A stretch of DNA of 64,000 nt from Trichobilharzia regenti (taxonomy: Eukaryota; Platyhelminthes; Trematoda; Strigeidida; Schistosomatidae): assembly GCA_944472135.2 (NCBI GenBank), contig OX235265.1, forward strand, positions 52,773,112-52,837,111. Reading direction: 5' to 3'. Within the stretch, counting starts at the first letter, position 1. Every line of letters starts with the position of its first letter. Under the pieces are notes generated by a model. It was not told the DNA's origin. It searched no databases and saw only the letters and a list, made by a program, of their open reading frames with translations. Position numbers and translations under genes: made by a program. Shown here piece after piece: positions 23,205-34,842 of this stretch.

Positions 23205-23651
23205 ATGCAAAGTGACCATAGCACCACCTCACGATACTCTACGCTCAACCTCTTATCTACTCACTACCAATTACCACTGCAATCGCTTTTCACTCATTCT
23301 GCCTCAATTCTAGTAACGGTGACGAATGCGAGCCTCAGTCGTTTACACTCTTTCTCCCCGGCAGGTGGGACCACACCTAACAATTATCTCCGTATGAATT
23401 TCATTCTCAGCAATAGCCTCCCCGGCGTATACGACCCATCTGCTGTCCTTAACATCAATCAATTCATTCACGGATGTAGAAGACTCGAAACAACTTCAGA
23501 AGTAATCACGACGAAAATTTTAACAAAATTACGCAATAACGACAAGGTACGAAAACAACGAGTAAACACAATGAATCCAAAAACACCAATTGATATGACA
23601 CACCACACATATATACAAACAGTACACACAAACTCGCGGATCATATCTTGA
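23205..23651 (+). other. Antisense ORF, 148 codons, conserved in A, C and D
   Basis: An ATG-started frame lies on the strand opposite to element A, in its 3' untranslated part. It is present with almost no change at 33957-34403 (C) and 47072-47518 (D, minus strand). The protein is rich in Ser, Thr and Asn and has no recognisable domain or signal. Because the three copies are themselves nearly identical, persistence of the frame is weak evidence of function. I list it as a candidate only. Confidence 0.2.
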
Positions 23652-24090
23652 TGGAATTCCTCTGAAGAATCGCAGAACTTACACCAGTACGCCTACAACC
23701 CTTCACAAGTTGACGATTGTAAGTTGTGGAATGTCCGGAAACAAACAAGATTAACCAACAATTACAATAATTGGAACTCACACAATTATTTAACACAAAC
23801 ATATGTACAATCAACACATCAAATGTTGTGGATTCTGGAGCGACGAACTGTAGGACTTACAGCAGTACGCCTACATTCCTTCTCAGCTTGATAATCCAAG
23901 GGGGAGTCGTCCGGACACAAACAGAAATACCAACAGCTAGATGACAGATGATATCAATTCAGTATATACAATATGAACTTATGTACAAAATCACACACCA
24001 AGCACATTGGACTGTTCATTGATGCGCTGCCCTTTGAAGAATTGTAGGACTTACAGCAGTACGCCTACAACCCTTCTCAGGTTGACGCCC
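23650..24090 (-). repeat. Triple hairpin repeat of element A
   Basis: Three spaced copies of the block 'gtaggcgtactgctgtaagt' plus 'cctac' (or close variant) lie on the minus strand of this region. Their spacing (194 and 178 bp) is best described in element D, where exact positions are given. They sit between the last coding-like segment and the 3' end. Confidence 0.7.
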
Positions 24091-25204
24091 TAGGTTGGAA
24101 AATCGTCGCAGAGTTCATTTGCTGACTTCCCTCCATCAGCTATATCCTCAAATCTGAACGGTAATACGCTCATGTCATTGTATCGTAGAACATAGATGAC
24201 GAACAAACACACGACGTATCTGGTCAACCAAGCGTAGGCACAGAGTAATTTACACCAAAGATAATAACATTCAAATAGTAACTTGAAACTAGAAATGCCT
24301 TTATTCATGCAAGTCAATTTAACAATTACTCTCTCGTTTACACTTGGCTTATCCTCACTAAACTGAGCAATATCTTTCGTCTTTTCAAATGCACCAATAC
24401 TATCAAAATCATTGCACAAGATACTTGAGTTCATGGGCGCCCTTCTCATTATGGATGACAACACCAACGACGACTGATTGATACCAGTTGATCAACTTAG
24501 CGGTGGATCAGAAGCTGTTGTGGTTCGGCTTTCAGAAATTTGTCTACCTGCAAGACCACCACCACTGCTGTCTTTTACTATCAGCTCCGGTTTAGCACTA
24601 GCTTCTGATGACAGGTGGGCTACACGCCGATCAATTGCACTGACGGTTTGACAAGTATGCATGCCTTCTGCAACTGCATCTGCATTTAATTCTTCTTCAC
24701 GTTCAAGTTGTACAGAACCATTTTTCAACTCAGCAGTAGTAGGCATTCCCTCCATTTCATCATGATCAACCAAAGACAAATGTTAAGTATCATGATCATT
24801 ATTGAATATTCAATTTATCATCATCTATCTGGTCGACTTCATCAATTTCAAACTCTTTAATAACAGAAGTAGACAATTTTGGTTCCTCCTCACAAATCAT
24901 TAAAGGTTTTATATCTTCACTCTGACTAGTAATACCTTGTAAACGTGTGGGGTCAGAACTGTACTCTGTGACTGTAACTCTCTTCTGTGGCATACTATTC
25001 AAAAATGGCTTACCAGTTGCAACTACAAACTTCTTGACCACACCGTTATCGTCATACAATTCGGAATCAGGCCTGGAGTTTACACTTAGCTTATCACTGA
25101 ACTTGCTCACTGGTTCACAGTTGACCTTTGTATGCACCACTTGCAAACGTGTAAAACACAACCGTGTTCCCCTTGCATCTTGCAACTTATTTGTTGAGGA
25201 TGTA

Positions 25205-26136
25205 AATAAATAATGTAATGTATTTCATTCTAATTTTGAAAAAACTTTACATGAAAATGCATGCCATTTTTACAGGCACGATCAAATAATTTATAGTCTC
25301 AAATCTCAGATTGTCTACAAGTTAATCATATTTCAACTGTTAAATATTTGATATATATATAAATACACATTGTCTGAACTAGGCTGTATAGTTGTTGAAT
25401 TGTACAATTGTCCTCCAGGTTGAGCGGGAAAATCTACTTCGTTTCGTTTTCATCCCGTGGTTGTCGGCATACGATAACCAACCAAAATTGAGGTAAGTAC
25501 AACGTTTACAAGGGATTCAAAGCTGTTTTAGAAAAGTAAAAGTGCTGAGGTGAATCAATAAAGTGTAATGGAATGGGTAAGTGCAGGTATCATTAATAAA
25601 TGCATTTATAAAGGAAACTCCCTAGGCTGACAACGTTCATTTGCAATGTATAATGCTACACGTATATCTCGTACTATCATGATGTCCACTTTTGGTTTTA
25701 ATACACTTTTTCCTTATGTCGGTTTTTTTATATTTTATGCCTTTTTGTGCATTTGGTGCACAACTGTACCCTACAGAGAATAGGAATAGAATAAGTCGAA
25801 TCAAATTCATAAAAAGCTATAAAATGTTAGGTTTAATGGGATATAATGAAGATCAAGTAAAGACGTTATTAGAAAATGAATGAGATAAGACATTGTGAAG
25901 TGGTATTTAAAGATCAGAAAATGGACAGCAAGTTAGTTTATAAAATGCCCCATAAATCTGTGCAGATCCCATGTGGTCGCGTCTCAACAATAGGCTGAGC
26001 GAATGGAATATATTTAAAGGCAGAAGCATGATCCGTCAAGGCGTTCATTATTATCTATTTCGAGGTAAAGATCTAAGCCCTCATAAAAATCAGAAATATC
26101 TTGAGCCTTCAAATGGCGTGTTGCTGTTCCTGCGGA
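25205..26136 (-). mobile_element. Mobile unit E, copy 2 (5'-truncated, inside element A)
   Basis: Inserted in element A between ATGTA at 25200-25204 and ATGTA at 26137-26141, a perfect 5-bp target duplication. In C the uninterrupted site 'gaggatgtactacg' is at about 35946-35959, and D has the same. Relative to copies 1 and 3 it lacks the first 500 bp or so, and its other end carries the CR1-like tail block (25245-25285, minus). 5' truncation with a target duplication is the signature of target-primed reverse transcription. Confidence 0.85.
25716..25883 (+). CDS. Small putative secreted peptide in E copy 2
   Basis: 55 codons from the ATG at 25716; the predicted peptide is identical to that of E copy 1. 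The first 14 residues form a hydrophobic signal-like segment, and the mature part is basic then acidic with no cysteine. Upstream on the same strand are a TATA-like run near 25355 and a strong splice donor 'gaggtaagtac' at about 25491. This DNA may therefore be a copied piece of a gene with an untranslated first exon. Expression is not shown by the sequence. Confidence 0.4.
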   Translation: MSVFLYFMPFCAFGAQLYPTENRNRISRIKFIKSYKMLGLMGYNEDQVKTLLENE

Positions 26137-27155
26137 ATGTACTACGAAAACTGTTAGACTCACTAGGTCTATATGCATTACTATACATCATGGAGTCTTC
26201 TCGATATCCACCTCTCTGAGGCCTACTCCTCATCAATGATTGCATTTTGATCTCAGACTGCTCTATTCTAGGAGTGAGATATAATAGACTGGCGAACTTG
26301 CTCATCGATTGATTGACACTATCTTTTACTAGTTTCAGGATATCCTCAAATTTTGGCTCGATACCCTCATCCTCTATACGGGAGCTTATCTTCACCCACT
26401 TCCTTTGCAGTCGAGTAGGTAGGCGTCTTGCTATTACTTCTAGTATAAAACTCGAGTTGAGGTCACTCATGCGATTCATCGAAATCATTGCATTCTTTTA
26501 AATTAGCAAATTATCTTGAAACTCAGTAAGTGCCTAGGAGTCATCCTGTAATTGACCACCATTACCCTTAACAGCCTCGAATAATTTCCCTACAATCATC
26601 GAAGGTCTTCCAAACCTTTGACGTAGTATGCTCATAGCCTCGTAGTAGCCCTCTTTTGGCTTCATAAACTTACAGCACTGTATAGCTCTTGAAGCATCTC
26701 CAGTGCAATACCTCATCATATACATTAACTTCATTTCATGAGTTAATAAAAACCACTCAACATGATTTCGAATTCCCTTACAAACTGTGAGTTATCAGCT
26801 GGGTTTCCGTCGAAACACCGTGGTTCAAATTTAGGGAGTTTGATGTTCCTATTATCCCTGAACGGCGAAACAGTAACATCAACCATGTCATGTTGAACAT
26901 CAGACACATCGTTACAAGTAACAGACAAGTCACCATGACTTACTTTCCTGTTTGCATCCAAGACGCTCTGTTCCTTCTTTGACCCAGGCATTGTTGAACT
27001 TGACCCAATTCCAAAAACGTTCCAGATATTGATTGTTCAAAGAGGACTTGACCGGCACCAGGAAAGATGTACGGTGTCTTTCCGAACTGTCAGCAGCTCT
27101 CTGAATCCCTCAAAAATTGTTTCCACCGTCAGAAACTCACTTCACTGTCAGAAAC

Positions 27156-27521
27156 TGTCAGCTACATCTCATAAACCGTCAATGCCCAGCTCTTGCTACG
27201 CTGGGACTTACGCTGTTCCTTGAAGTTTCTCAGAAACGCTTAGCAATAATGGACGCAAAGCCAAAACACCGATTGGCTACTCGAGAATTCTTTATTGTAA
27301 CACCATATATCCAACTTTAAAATTAAGTTTTAACTAAGGTCTACGAACAAATATTACAATAATAAATCACAATATTACTTCTGATGGTTTACTGCTGACT
27401 TCTTTCTGAACAGCGACCGATGAGACGATGACTGTCGTATTGATGCCTCCGCGAAAATTGGGGAAGTTGGTTTTGAGCAAACAACCATGAATTGATCGTT
27501 CAATCTTCAACTTCATTGACA
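27156..27521 (-). repeat. 5' LTR of element A
   Basis: 366 bp on the minus strand from TGTCA (27521) to TGACA (27156). The gag ATG follows 165 bp downstream. No primer-binding site is certain; the conserved leader 'tggtgccggtcaag' just before gag in A, C and D is a candidate. Confidence 0.85.
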
Positions 27522-27994
27522 CTCTTACTTTAGTCATTATTAGAATTTCGTGTCTATTTCTACACAATGGCACATTGTAAATTCTATGTGGAATTTCGCA
27601 AGTTGAATAATAATTCTGTACTGTTCGATACTCTAAATTCACCTTATCTAATCAGTTGCAAGTCTGTATACTGTTAAACACCAAGTATGTAGTACAGTTA
27701 AATGTAGTAACTTAGGCTTGATAGCTACTTCACTAATCTGTTAACATGCAGTCACATCGTCAACTAGACTGTTAACTTGAAAATGAGCCAAGAAACAATT
27801 TTTATTTTTCTAATATGCCGTTGAATCGTAGGATGTTATCTAATATCCATTTCTATGATCAACAACTGCGGTATTTGCATATCTACTTTATGGATATTAA
27901 ATAACTTACACCTTTATGCATGTAATTACCTCCAGTATTCCCTACTCATTTGATGTGTGTATACTAAACAAGTTTTTCATAAGTTCTCCGACAA

Positions 27995-28640
27995 ATGCCA
28001 ACGTTTATGGTGTCACAAGTGTTAATAATAGTTGCTTCCTTGGTTTCAGTGCAAATGATATATGTACGAACTAAGGAAAAGTTACTCTTACTTAATCTTC
28101 AACCTTCACTTAAAGCCTTTAACGATCCCAGACAATTCTCCCATAAACACAGTAGAAGTACTTTAGATGCAGCTGCAGTCTTGCATCACAACATTTTCTC
28201 CAGTATAGACAATGGGGCTAAATTCGCTGCACCTTACTAGATTACACATCTGCTTTCGACTCAGTACCTAGAGATATTTTGTTAGATAAGCTTGCTGAAA
28301 CTCAAACTGAGTGTTGGATTGTTAGATGGCTTCATTCTTATTTATAAGGGAGAAAGCGGTACACTGTAGGTCAAGGGGAAGTCGTCCATTACCAAATGTG
28401 CTTTTGTTTAACGAACTAAATGTATGAATGCATACGAAAAGAACTATTTCAAGTACGCGGACGATCTAACTATTTCAATGTCTGTTAACTGCCAGCTACA
28501 CTGTACTAAGATGAACAGCCCTCTATTAGGAGCCAGAACATGCTCTTAAACTAAATCCTTCGAAATGTCAGACTGTTATTTCCAGTTTCCGATGTAAAAG
28601 AAAGTTAGGTGAAGGTGTTAATTGCTAAGACCGTTGCAAA
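27995..28640 (+). pseudogene. LINE reverse transcriptase relic in S1
   Basis: Pieces in shifting frames read 'QFSHKHSRSTLDAAAVLHHN', then 'SAFDSV' and 'RDILLDKLAE' after a stop, then 'YFKYADDLTISMSV' and 'ALKLNPSKCQ'. These are the thumb-side and palm blocks of a non-LTR reverse transcriptase (R..R.T..A, AFDxVxxxxLLxKL, YADD, LxxNxxKCQ). Multiple stops make it dead. The same region is present in S2 (49330-49740) with different lesions. Confidence 0.75.
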
Positions 28641-29505
28641 ATTGATAATAGTGATATAGAAATCAAGTCTGGCTTTAAGTATCTCGAACTAATTCATCAC
28701 AGCGTATTGGCCTTAAATGCTTGCTACATGCAGGCATAACGTTTATGAGCTAGGTATGCAAATCAAGGTAAACGCTTGTACGGTGCATTCATTATTTGTA
28801 AAACTATGTCGTATTTAAGAACTACGGTTTGATCAGTTATACAACGTTTAATACATTTAGACACAATTAACCTACGCTGCTTACTTCTATGACGCATTAC
28901 ATAAAGCCACCTTAATATAATTCCCGGTGAAGGTAATCTCCTATAGCTACTACCCTAGTGGGCAAATTAACGTTATCTTTGAATAACCAAGTAAAAGCGG
29001 AAATTCCGAGAACTATCTTGGTAAAAAGATTGTCCCTTACTCGAAAAAATTAAATATACCCTAGTCTCCACAAAACATTCAGCGGTATCCACCCTATCAC
29101 CTCAAACGATTCACTATTTGCAGTGATTTAAAAAGTAAAAATAAATTTACCGATGGCAGCTTGCTTATGATTTCTAGGTATCATAATGTACCATGAGGAA
29201 AACGCTATATCCGCGCGGTTATAACAGTCAGATGTGCAAAATTAGTCCGAAACGCAACAACCACGATTCTCAGTCACAGAACATCCTACTAAGCTACCTA
29301 ATCGTATGCTCGTATCAACGGATGTTTCGTCAAATAAAAGAAGACTACTAGTTCAAGGAAAATTTATTTAGCGTTTTTTTAGAGATCATGGACATCCATG
29401 TTTATAGTCACGGAAAAATCACAACTTCGAGGCAACCACCAATCGTAGATTACAACCCGAAACGTTATTCTTCCTAATTGATGTCTTACCTTTAACTGGG
29501 ATTAG

Positions 29506-30540
29506 TGAGCATACAAAACGAAGTAAAATAACCCTGCCATCCAGAATACCTGTACTCAAACACATCACTGATAGTTTTCTCAGCAGCGAACCAGATAACA
29601 TTAACTTAAGCGACCCCAATCATACCACTAAACCAGGGAAGCAGAATAAGCCCTCATACCGCCATAAATCTAACGTCAATGAAAAGAGAGGTAACCCGCC
29701 GATTCATCCAACATCGAACAAGTCTTCGTCCGATAGACACAACAGACGCTATATGTCTGGGCACCCTAAAAATAAGTCGAAGCCCGACGGGCAGGCATAC
29801 ACCTACCCCGACACAACTTTCCAATCTATGGCTACTATAGACAAAAGTTTGATCCAGGGACCTCTACAACAAGGAACAAGTGCGCTAGGCATGTTTCCTA
29901 AAGGTGGCTTTTTGACTCACCACATCCCCGAAAACCATCGCATACAGACCACCCAAGACCGTCAATGGACTAATATTTACGAAAATAACTTAAACACACA
30001 AAATATTAGTCATAACTGCGATACACGTAACTCTACCCCAGCATACTATCCACAAGGAATACCTATCTCCCCCCCATCCAATCTAAATTTTCTCAGCCAA
30101 CACGAAATTTCAGCCTCAATATTGACGCAAATAGCACAAATACTGTCAAGCCACTTATCACCGGATGGGAGGGCGATGCATTGGAGGCACGGTATTATGA
30201 ACACCTCACACCCGCCGGGGTAACAAACGATGGCACATCTCTCTGTGCTGATACTGGTGTAGGGCACTTTTCCAGCACTGCTAGTAAGTGGCCACCATCT
30301 GAGTTAGCACCCATCAAACAATCTGCTCTAGACGCCATAAACCTTGGAGAGAATATTTTTAAAGATATATGCGATTTCACCGTCACCCCTAACTCTCTCT
30401 CATTCTGTCTTATCAATGCTCGCTCCTTACTCAGCAAAATGTTCGACTTCACGACATTATCCCTAATTTGCAATCCGTCTCTCATAATGATTACTGAGAC
30501 ATGGTGCACTCCTCAGATTTGCGATAAAGATATTTCTATT
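29506..30540 (+). mobile_element. LINE 5' fragment H (ORF1-like frame plus endonuclease start), 3'-truncated
   Basis: It is inserted in S1; the empty site in S2 is about 51578-51582 ('gagatagttcg'). The flanks ATTAG / GATAG suggest a short imperfect target duplication. An open frame runs from the insertion start through an ATG at 29753 to 30223. A second frame (30181-30540) reads 'SLSFCLINARSLLSKMFDFT' and 'SLIMITETWCTP', the start of a CR1-type endonuclease ('LxxNARSLxxKxxxL...ITETWL'). The element ends abruptly inside the endonuclease. 3' truncation is unusual for LINEs, which normally lose the 5' end. It may be the missing 5' part of the family represented by K1/K2, but there is no overlap to prove it. 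Confidence 0.7.
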
Positions 30541-31059
30541 GATAGTTCGTACACTCACCAGATCATCGTATTTTATCCGCTTTGCAAACCGTTCTTCAAC
30601 ACATCGAGTGGAGGTTAACACTGGCTCTATTACGGGCAGTCCTATTTCGTGTATTTGGATCTAGTACATTAAGCAGTAATAAGCATAAGTAACACTTACC
30701 CTTCAGGGTTCCAGTTAATTTTAGTTCCAAAAATTACACACAAGCACATCAGATTCATATTTTTCATGCGGCTCAACCTTGTTTGGCTTAGATTTCCTCA
30801 CAATATATATTTTTTTAAATGATAGCAGACATACTGATGGTATATTCACATCCTCAAAATGCTTCAAAGATTTTTCAACTTCAACCTAGGTTCTAAATTC
30901 TCCAGGATTATGTTCCTTGAAATCCTTGCTAATATCAACTTTGATCGTGCTCTCCTCTCCAGATTTACTGGTAGATTGTTGCACGCTGTAGACATGAACG
31001 TGGAAGACATTAGTTTTTCCAGATTTCTACATGTTAAATACCCATATGAGCCAGCAACA

Positions 31060-31400
31060 AAACCTGCAACCAACAAATGGACTGGAAACAACTGCTTCTG
31101 CCAGCCAAACATCTTCATGTGTATAATTTCCAAAATTTCTACACAGTACTCATTCATTAACAGCTGAAAAACAACTAAAACACTGAAAGCCGCATAAATG
31201 CAAGGTATGAAACAATTACAACGAAATGAATGCACTGGGCTGGTAGTGAAAACTTTCGAAACCAAAGAAATAATTCATTTTAACAGCAACGGAAACAAAA
31301 AATGAGGTGAAACGCAACATTTGTGAACAACACGCAACAAGATAAGTTGTGAATCACTGCAGGATAAACGGAACAACAAACGCGGGCTGGACTTATCCGG
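31060..31400. repeat. Interspersed repeat G, copy at the right end of S1
   Basis: It contains 'ctgaaaaacaactaaaa', 'cattttaacagcaacggaaa', 'aatgaggtgaaacgcaacat' and 'gcaggataaacgg', in the order seen at 17660-18125 and 59515-59935. The counterpart in S2 is 52085-52240. The Gypsy element J is inserted just past its end. Confidence 0.6.
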
Positions 31401-31402
31401 CA

Positions 31403-31578
31403 TATAATAGAACAACACAGACAATATCAGATATCAAGCACACCGCGTGAGTTGAGAAGCAGAACGCGACAGAGAAGTCCAAAAGATGTATATATTTACA
31501 AACAAAGAGCCAGGCCTTTACTATTCAGCAGCCACCAGTTTTTGAATTCACGCCTGCTTTCGAGTTCGAATTACTACA
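31403..31578 (-). repeat. 3' LTR of Gypsy element J
   Basis: 176 bp, aligned base for base in extent with 41450-41625. It contains 'aaatatatacatcttttgga' and the 'caactcacgcggtgtgcttg' block in both copies. Confidence 0.9.
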
Positions 31579-32847
31579 CGACCCCCTCGGTTCCAAAAAG
31601 CTGCCCCCAGCAACTTCAGTTGTTCGGTCTCCCCGCCTCGACATCGTCCCTACAAGAGAAAGAGACACATGGTTATTATGGTTATCGAGATAAGGCGGGG
31701 TTCTCCTCGGTGCCTGTCTGCTTGGTCTACACGGTTTCAGACGGTTGAAGTGCACTATCATTTTCTGAGGGATGTTGTTGTCTTCTTGGATTTCGTAGGT
31801 ATTGCCAATTACTCTGCGGTACACCACGTATGGGCCTGCCCACTGTGCTTGAGCTTTACGTCGACTACAGTTGTCAGTCGCTGGTTGACGTAGCCACACC
31901 TTATCACCTGTTTTGAATGGTGTTCCCCACTGCTTTCTATCGTAGTAAAGTTTCTGTCGTTCTTGTGCTCTACGGAGTTCTTCGCGTGCATAGCTATGAC
32001 ACCTGGCGACGTCTCCTCGCAACCTTATTACCATTTCCGATGTAGTTAGCGGATCATCCCACCGGGGTATAACCAATGTATCACTAGGCAGGTGTAACTC
32101 GCGGCCAGTCCATAACAGGTGTGGCGTCTTTCCCGTAGACATGTGCGTGCTTCCTCGGTAGGCCAACAAGCATCTTGGTAACATGATGTCCCAGGCTGAT
32201 TCAGCTTCCCTCTCTAAAAATAGGCGTAGTAGTGATTTCAGGGTTCGTTTGCTACGCTCTACTAACCCATTGCCTTCGGGGTGGTACGCCGTGGTTCTTG
32301 ACATTTTAATTCCAAATAGATGGCACAATTCTCTAACCACGATACTTTCGAAGTCGGTTCCTTCATCAGAGTGCAATTGCTCTGGTGAGCCTCAATGGGC
32401 AATCCAACAGTCGAATATAGCTTTGGCTACATTAGGGGCATCAATTCGCTGAAGTGGTGCAGCTTCATACCATTTCGTAAAATAATCAACCATAACCAAG
32501 ATATACTTATTTCCACGTGTGGTCTCACGTAAAGGTCCGATGATGTAGACGCCAATTATTTCATTAGGATATCCAGCCTTCATATTAGTAAGTGGCGCCC
32601 GGGGTTTCCTCTGTGGATTCTTTACTTTGCCACATGTTGCACACCCTTGGACAAAGTCCTGGACGTCGCGCCGTTGGTGGGGCCACCAGTAGAGTTGGGT
32701 AACTGCTTGGAACATTTTATTAATTCCAGCGCGTCCCAAATCATAATGTACAGTCTCCAGAATTGCTGTTACAAACGACTGAGGGACTACGACTCTTCTC
32801 AAGTAGTCGGGGCCGGATTGAACACACAGGATACCATTCACTAGCAC
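31525..32847 (-). pseudogene. Gypsy integrase (element J), inactivated
   Basis: Reading leftwards, a zinc-binding region with 'CATCGKVKNP' is followed by the catalytic core. The first catalytic Asp, expected in 'V-D-I-I-G-P', is Tyr here (codon at 32545-32547 reads TAC). A TGA stop at 32392-32394 splits the core just before 'LHSDEG', whose Asp is present. The third residue is present in 'HPEGNGLVERSKRTLKSLL'. The C-terminal part ends 'VIGNTYEIQED...MIVHFNRLKPC', typical of the Gypsy integrase tail, and runs on into the LTR. With one catalytic Asp lost and a stop in the core, the enzyme is dead. Confidence 0.9.
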
Positions 32848-32871
32848 TAACTGATCCCATAAGGCCCACAG

Positions 32872-33344
32872 TCATCTGGTTTCCCAACTCTTCCCTTTCA
32901 CATCAGCTTCAACTGGCCCACCAGTCTGATTCGACAGGGCATGATAAAGGAGTGCAGTCTCATCGTCAGTGGCTTGGATGTGTGCCCACTGTTTTCTGCT
33001 TAGACTCGCCAACGAAATAGCACAAATATCAATACTCTCGCAAGACGGAAAGTCTCCGTGCGGTCTGAAAGAGCACCTGGATAGCGCGTCAGCATTGGCA
33101 TGTTGCTCGCCAGGACGGTGTACACATTCAAAGTCATACACCAGAAGGTATTCCAGCTATCTTGCTGTCTGTCCTTCAGGGACTTTGAAGTTTTGCAACC
33201 ACTGAAGAGCTTTGCGACCCGTTCGTAAAACAAACGGTTTACCAAGTAGATAGTGTCCATACATAAAAACGAAGGTAACAGCGGCCAACATCTATTTGCG
33301 GGTGATGAAGTAGTTCTTCACCGAACGGCTCAGCGAGCGCCTGC
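32872..33344 (-). pseudogene. Gypsy RNase H, C-terminal part (element J)
   Basis: Pieces in two frames read 'VRNYFITR'-like DNA near 33310, then 'GRCYLRFYVWTLSTW', 'VAKLQSP' and, in a longer frame, 'YDFECVHRPGEQHANADALS'. The last is the hallmark end of Gypsy RNase H (YxFxxxHRPGxxNxNADALSR). The N-terminal part of this domain ends at 37308 on the far side of element C. Stops and frameshifts show it is decayed. Confidence 0.8.
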
Positions 33345-34399
33345 TGCCAGACAGGTATCGTAAACCGTTAATGCCCAGCTCCTGCGACGCTGAGACTTAC
33401 GCTGTTCCTTGAAGTTTCTCAGAAACGCTTAGCAATAACGGACGCAAAGCCAAAACACCGATTGGCTACTCGAGAATTCTTTATTGTAACACCATATATC
33501 CAACATTAAAATTAAGATTTAACTAAGGTCTACGAACAAATATTACAATAATAAATCACAATATTACTTCTGATGGTTTTCTGCTGACTTCTTTCTGAAC
33601 AGCGATCGATTAGACGATGACTGTCGTATTGATGCCTCCGCGAAAATTGGGGAAGTTGGTTTTGAGCAAACAACCATGAATTGATCGTTCAATCTTCACC
33701 TAAATTGACACTCCTCGACAAAAAACGGATCCATCCGTTTTCTCCACCACGACCAATACACGTTGACTTGGATGCAATTGCGAGAACCTGGGTCACACGG
33801 AAAGAGCTGAAATGGAAAGCAAACAGAAAAGCCAACACACCACAAGCATACTCACAGCACAATCTCACACATCGATGACGACCTGCGCCTCCAGACAGAG
33901 ACCTCCTCTTGACATCTTGCAACACAATCGCCACTTGCTAGAATGACTCTTGCAGAATGCAACGTGACCATAGCACCACCTCACGATACTCTACGCTCAA
34001 CCTCTTATCTACTCACTACCAATTACCACTGCAATCGCTTTTCACTCATTCTGCCTCAATTCTAGTAACGGTGACGAATGCGAGCCTCAGTCGTTTACAC
34101 TCTTTCTCCCCGGCAGGTGGGACCACACCTAACAATTATCTCCGTATGAATTTCATTCTCAGCAATAGCCTCCCCGGCGTATACGACCCATCTGCTGTCC
34201 TTAACATCAATCAATTCATTCACGGATGTAGAAGACTCGAAACAACTTCAGAAGTAATCACGACGAAAATTTTAACAAAATTACGCAATAACGACAAGGT
34301 ACGAAAACAACGAGTAAACACAATGAATCCAAAAACACCAATTGATATGACACACCACACATATATACAAACAGTACACACAAACTCGCGGATCATATC

Positions 34400-34842
34400 T
34401 TGATGGAATTCCTCTGAAGAATCGCAGAACTTACACCAGTACGCCTACAACCCTTCACAAGTTGACGATTGTAAGTTGTGGAATGTCCGGAAACAAACAA
34501 GATTAACCAACAATTACAATAATTGGAACTCACACAATTATTTAACACAAACATATGTACAATCAACACATCAAATGTTGTGGATTCTGGAGCGACGAAC
34601 TGTAGGACTTACAGCAGTACGCCTACATTCCTTCTCAGCTTGATAATCCAAGGGGGAGTCGTCCGGACACAAACAGAAATACCAACAGCTAGATGACAGA
34701 TGATATCAATTCAGTATATACAATATGAACTTATGTACAAAATCACACACCAAGCACATTGGACTGTTCATTGATGCGCTGCCCTTTGAAGAATTGTAGG
34801 ACTTACAGCAGTACGCCTACAACCCTTCTCAGGTTGACGCCC
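34400..34842 (-). repeat. Triple hairpin repeat of element C
   Basis: Same three blocks and spacing as in A and D, on the minus strand. Adjacent on the opposite strand is the 148-codon antisense frame 33957-34403. Confidence 0.7.

Larger units (their letters stand above)
24090..26991 (-). pseudogene. Broken gag and downstream frames of element A
   Basis: The start is the ATG at 26991 ('MPGSKKEQSVLDANRKV'). The first frame reaches 'LPKFEPRCFDGNPADNSQFV' and 'REFEIM' and stops. After stops and frame changes it continues 'MRYCTGDASRAIQCCKFMKP' and 'YYEAMSILRQRFGRPSMIVG', then 'MSDLNSSFILEVIARRLPTR'. This order (LPKF...G.P..F..F, TGxAxxxIxxCxF, A...L..RFGRP, LNSxxxxxxIxxRLP) is that of BEL/Pao gag. 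Further minus frames at 24799-25185, 24492-24779 and 24090-24467 follow; the last has a hydrophobic segment around 'YVVCLFVIYVL'. The same stops occur in C and D. Reverse transcriptase and integrase are missing. E copy 2 interrupts the frame at 25205-26136. Confidence 0.75.
22592..27521 (-). mobile_element. BEL/Pao-like non-autonomous LTR element A
   Basis: Two 366-bp LTRs (22592-22957 and 27156-27521) in minus orientation begin TGTCA and end TGGCA/TGACA. The interior starts with a BEL-type gag and contains no reverse transcriptase or integrase. It ends with three repeated hairpins and a purine-rich 'ccggggag' before the 3' LTR. Flanking pentamers are CTGTC (22587-22591) and CTCTT (27522-27526), an imperfect target duplication. 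The homologous site in S2 (about 48958-48966) is empty. E copy 2 is inserted inside. Copies C and D have the same deleted architecture, so this is a derivative subfamily and not three independent decays. Confidence 0.85.
20810..31402 (+). repeat. Unit S1: diverged duplicate of S2, with nested insertions
   Basis: Outside its insertions, S1 aligns block by block with S2. 20812-20890 matches 31384-31402 plus 41444-41396 (reversed). 20890-21704 matches 39966-39176 (reversed). 21700-22591 and 27522-28697 match 48131-49590. 28697-29505 matches 50690-51580. 30541-31400 matches 51581-52300. The right end of S1 ('gggctggactta') is the beginning of S2, so the two are head to tail. S1 carries the BEL derivative A (22592-27521), E copy 2 inside A, and LINE fragment H (29506-30540). 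A LINE reverse transcriptase relic lies in the core, so S may itself derive from a LINE. Confidence 0.75.
31403..33344 (-). mobile_element. Gypsy element J, 3' part (RNase H end, integrase, 3' LTR)
   Basis: The 3' LTR is 31403-31578 (176 bp), beginning TGTAGTAATTC just after the purine tract 'ccgagggggtcg' and ending TATTATA. It is followed on the minus strand by the target duplication TGCCG (31398-31402). The matching 5' end, LTR 41450-41625 preceded by TGCCG (41445-41449), now lies in the opposite orientation because of the 39176-44164 inversion. The coding part continues the RNase H that was interrupted by insertion of element C. Confidence 0.9.

Noticed and set aside
22587..27526. Clean target-site duplication for element A
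   Set aside because: Flanking pentamers CTGTC and CTCTT agree at only three of five positions; the insertion is supported instead by the empty site in S2.
30864..31265. 133-codon minus-strand ORF as a membrane protein gene
   Set aside because: It lies in repeat G/S sequence; the homologous stretches at 17.7 kb and 52 kb have different, broken frames.
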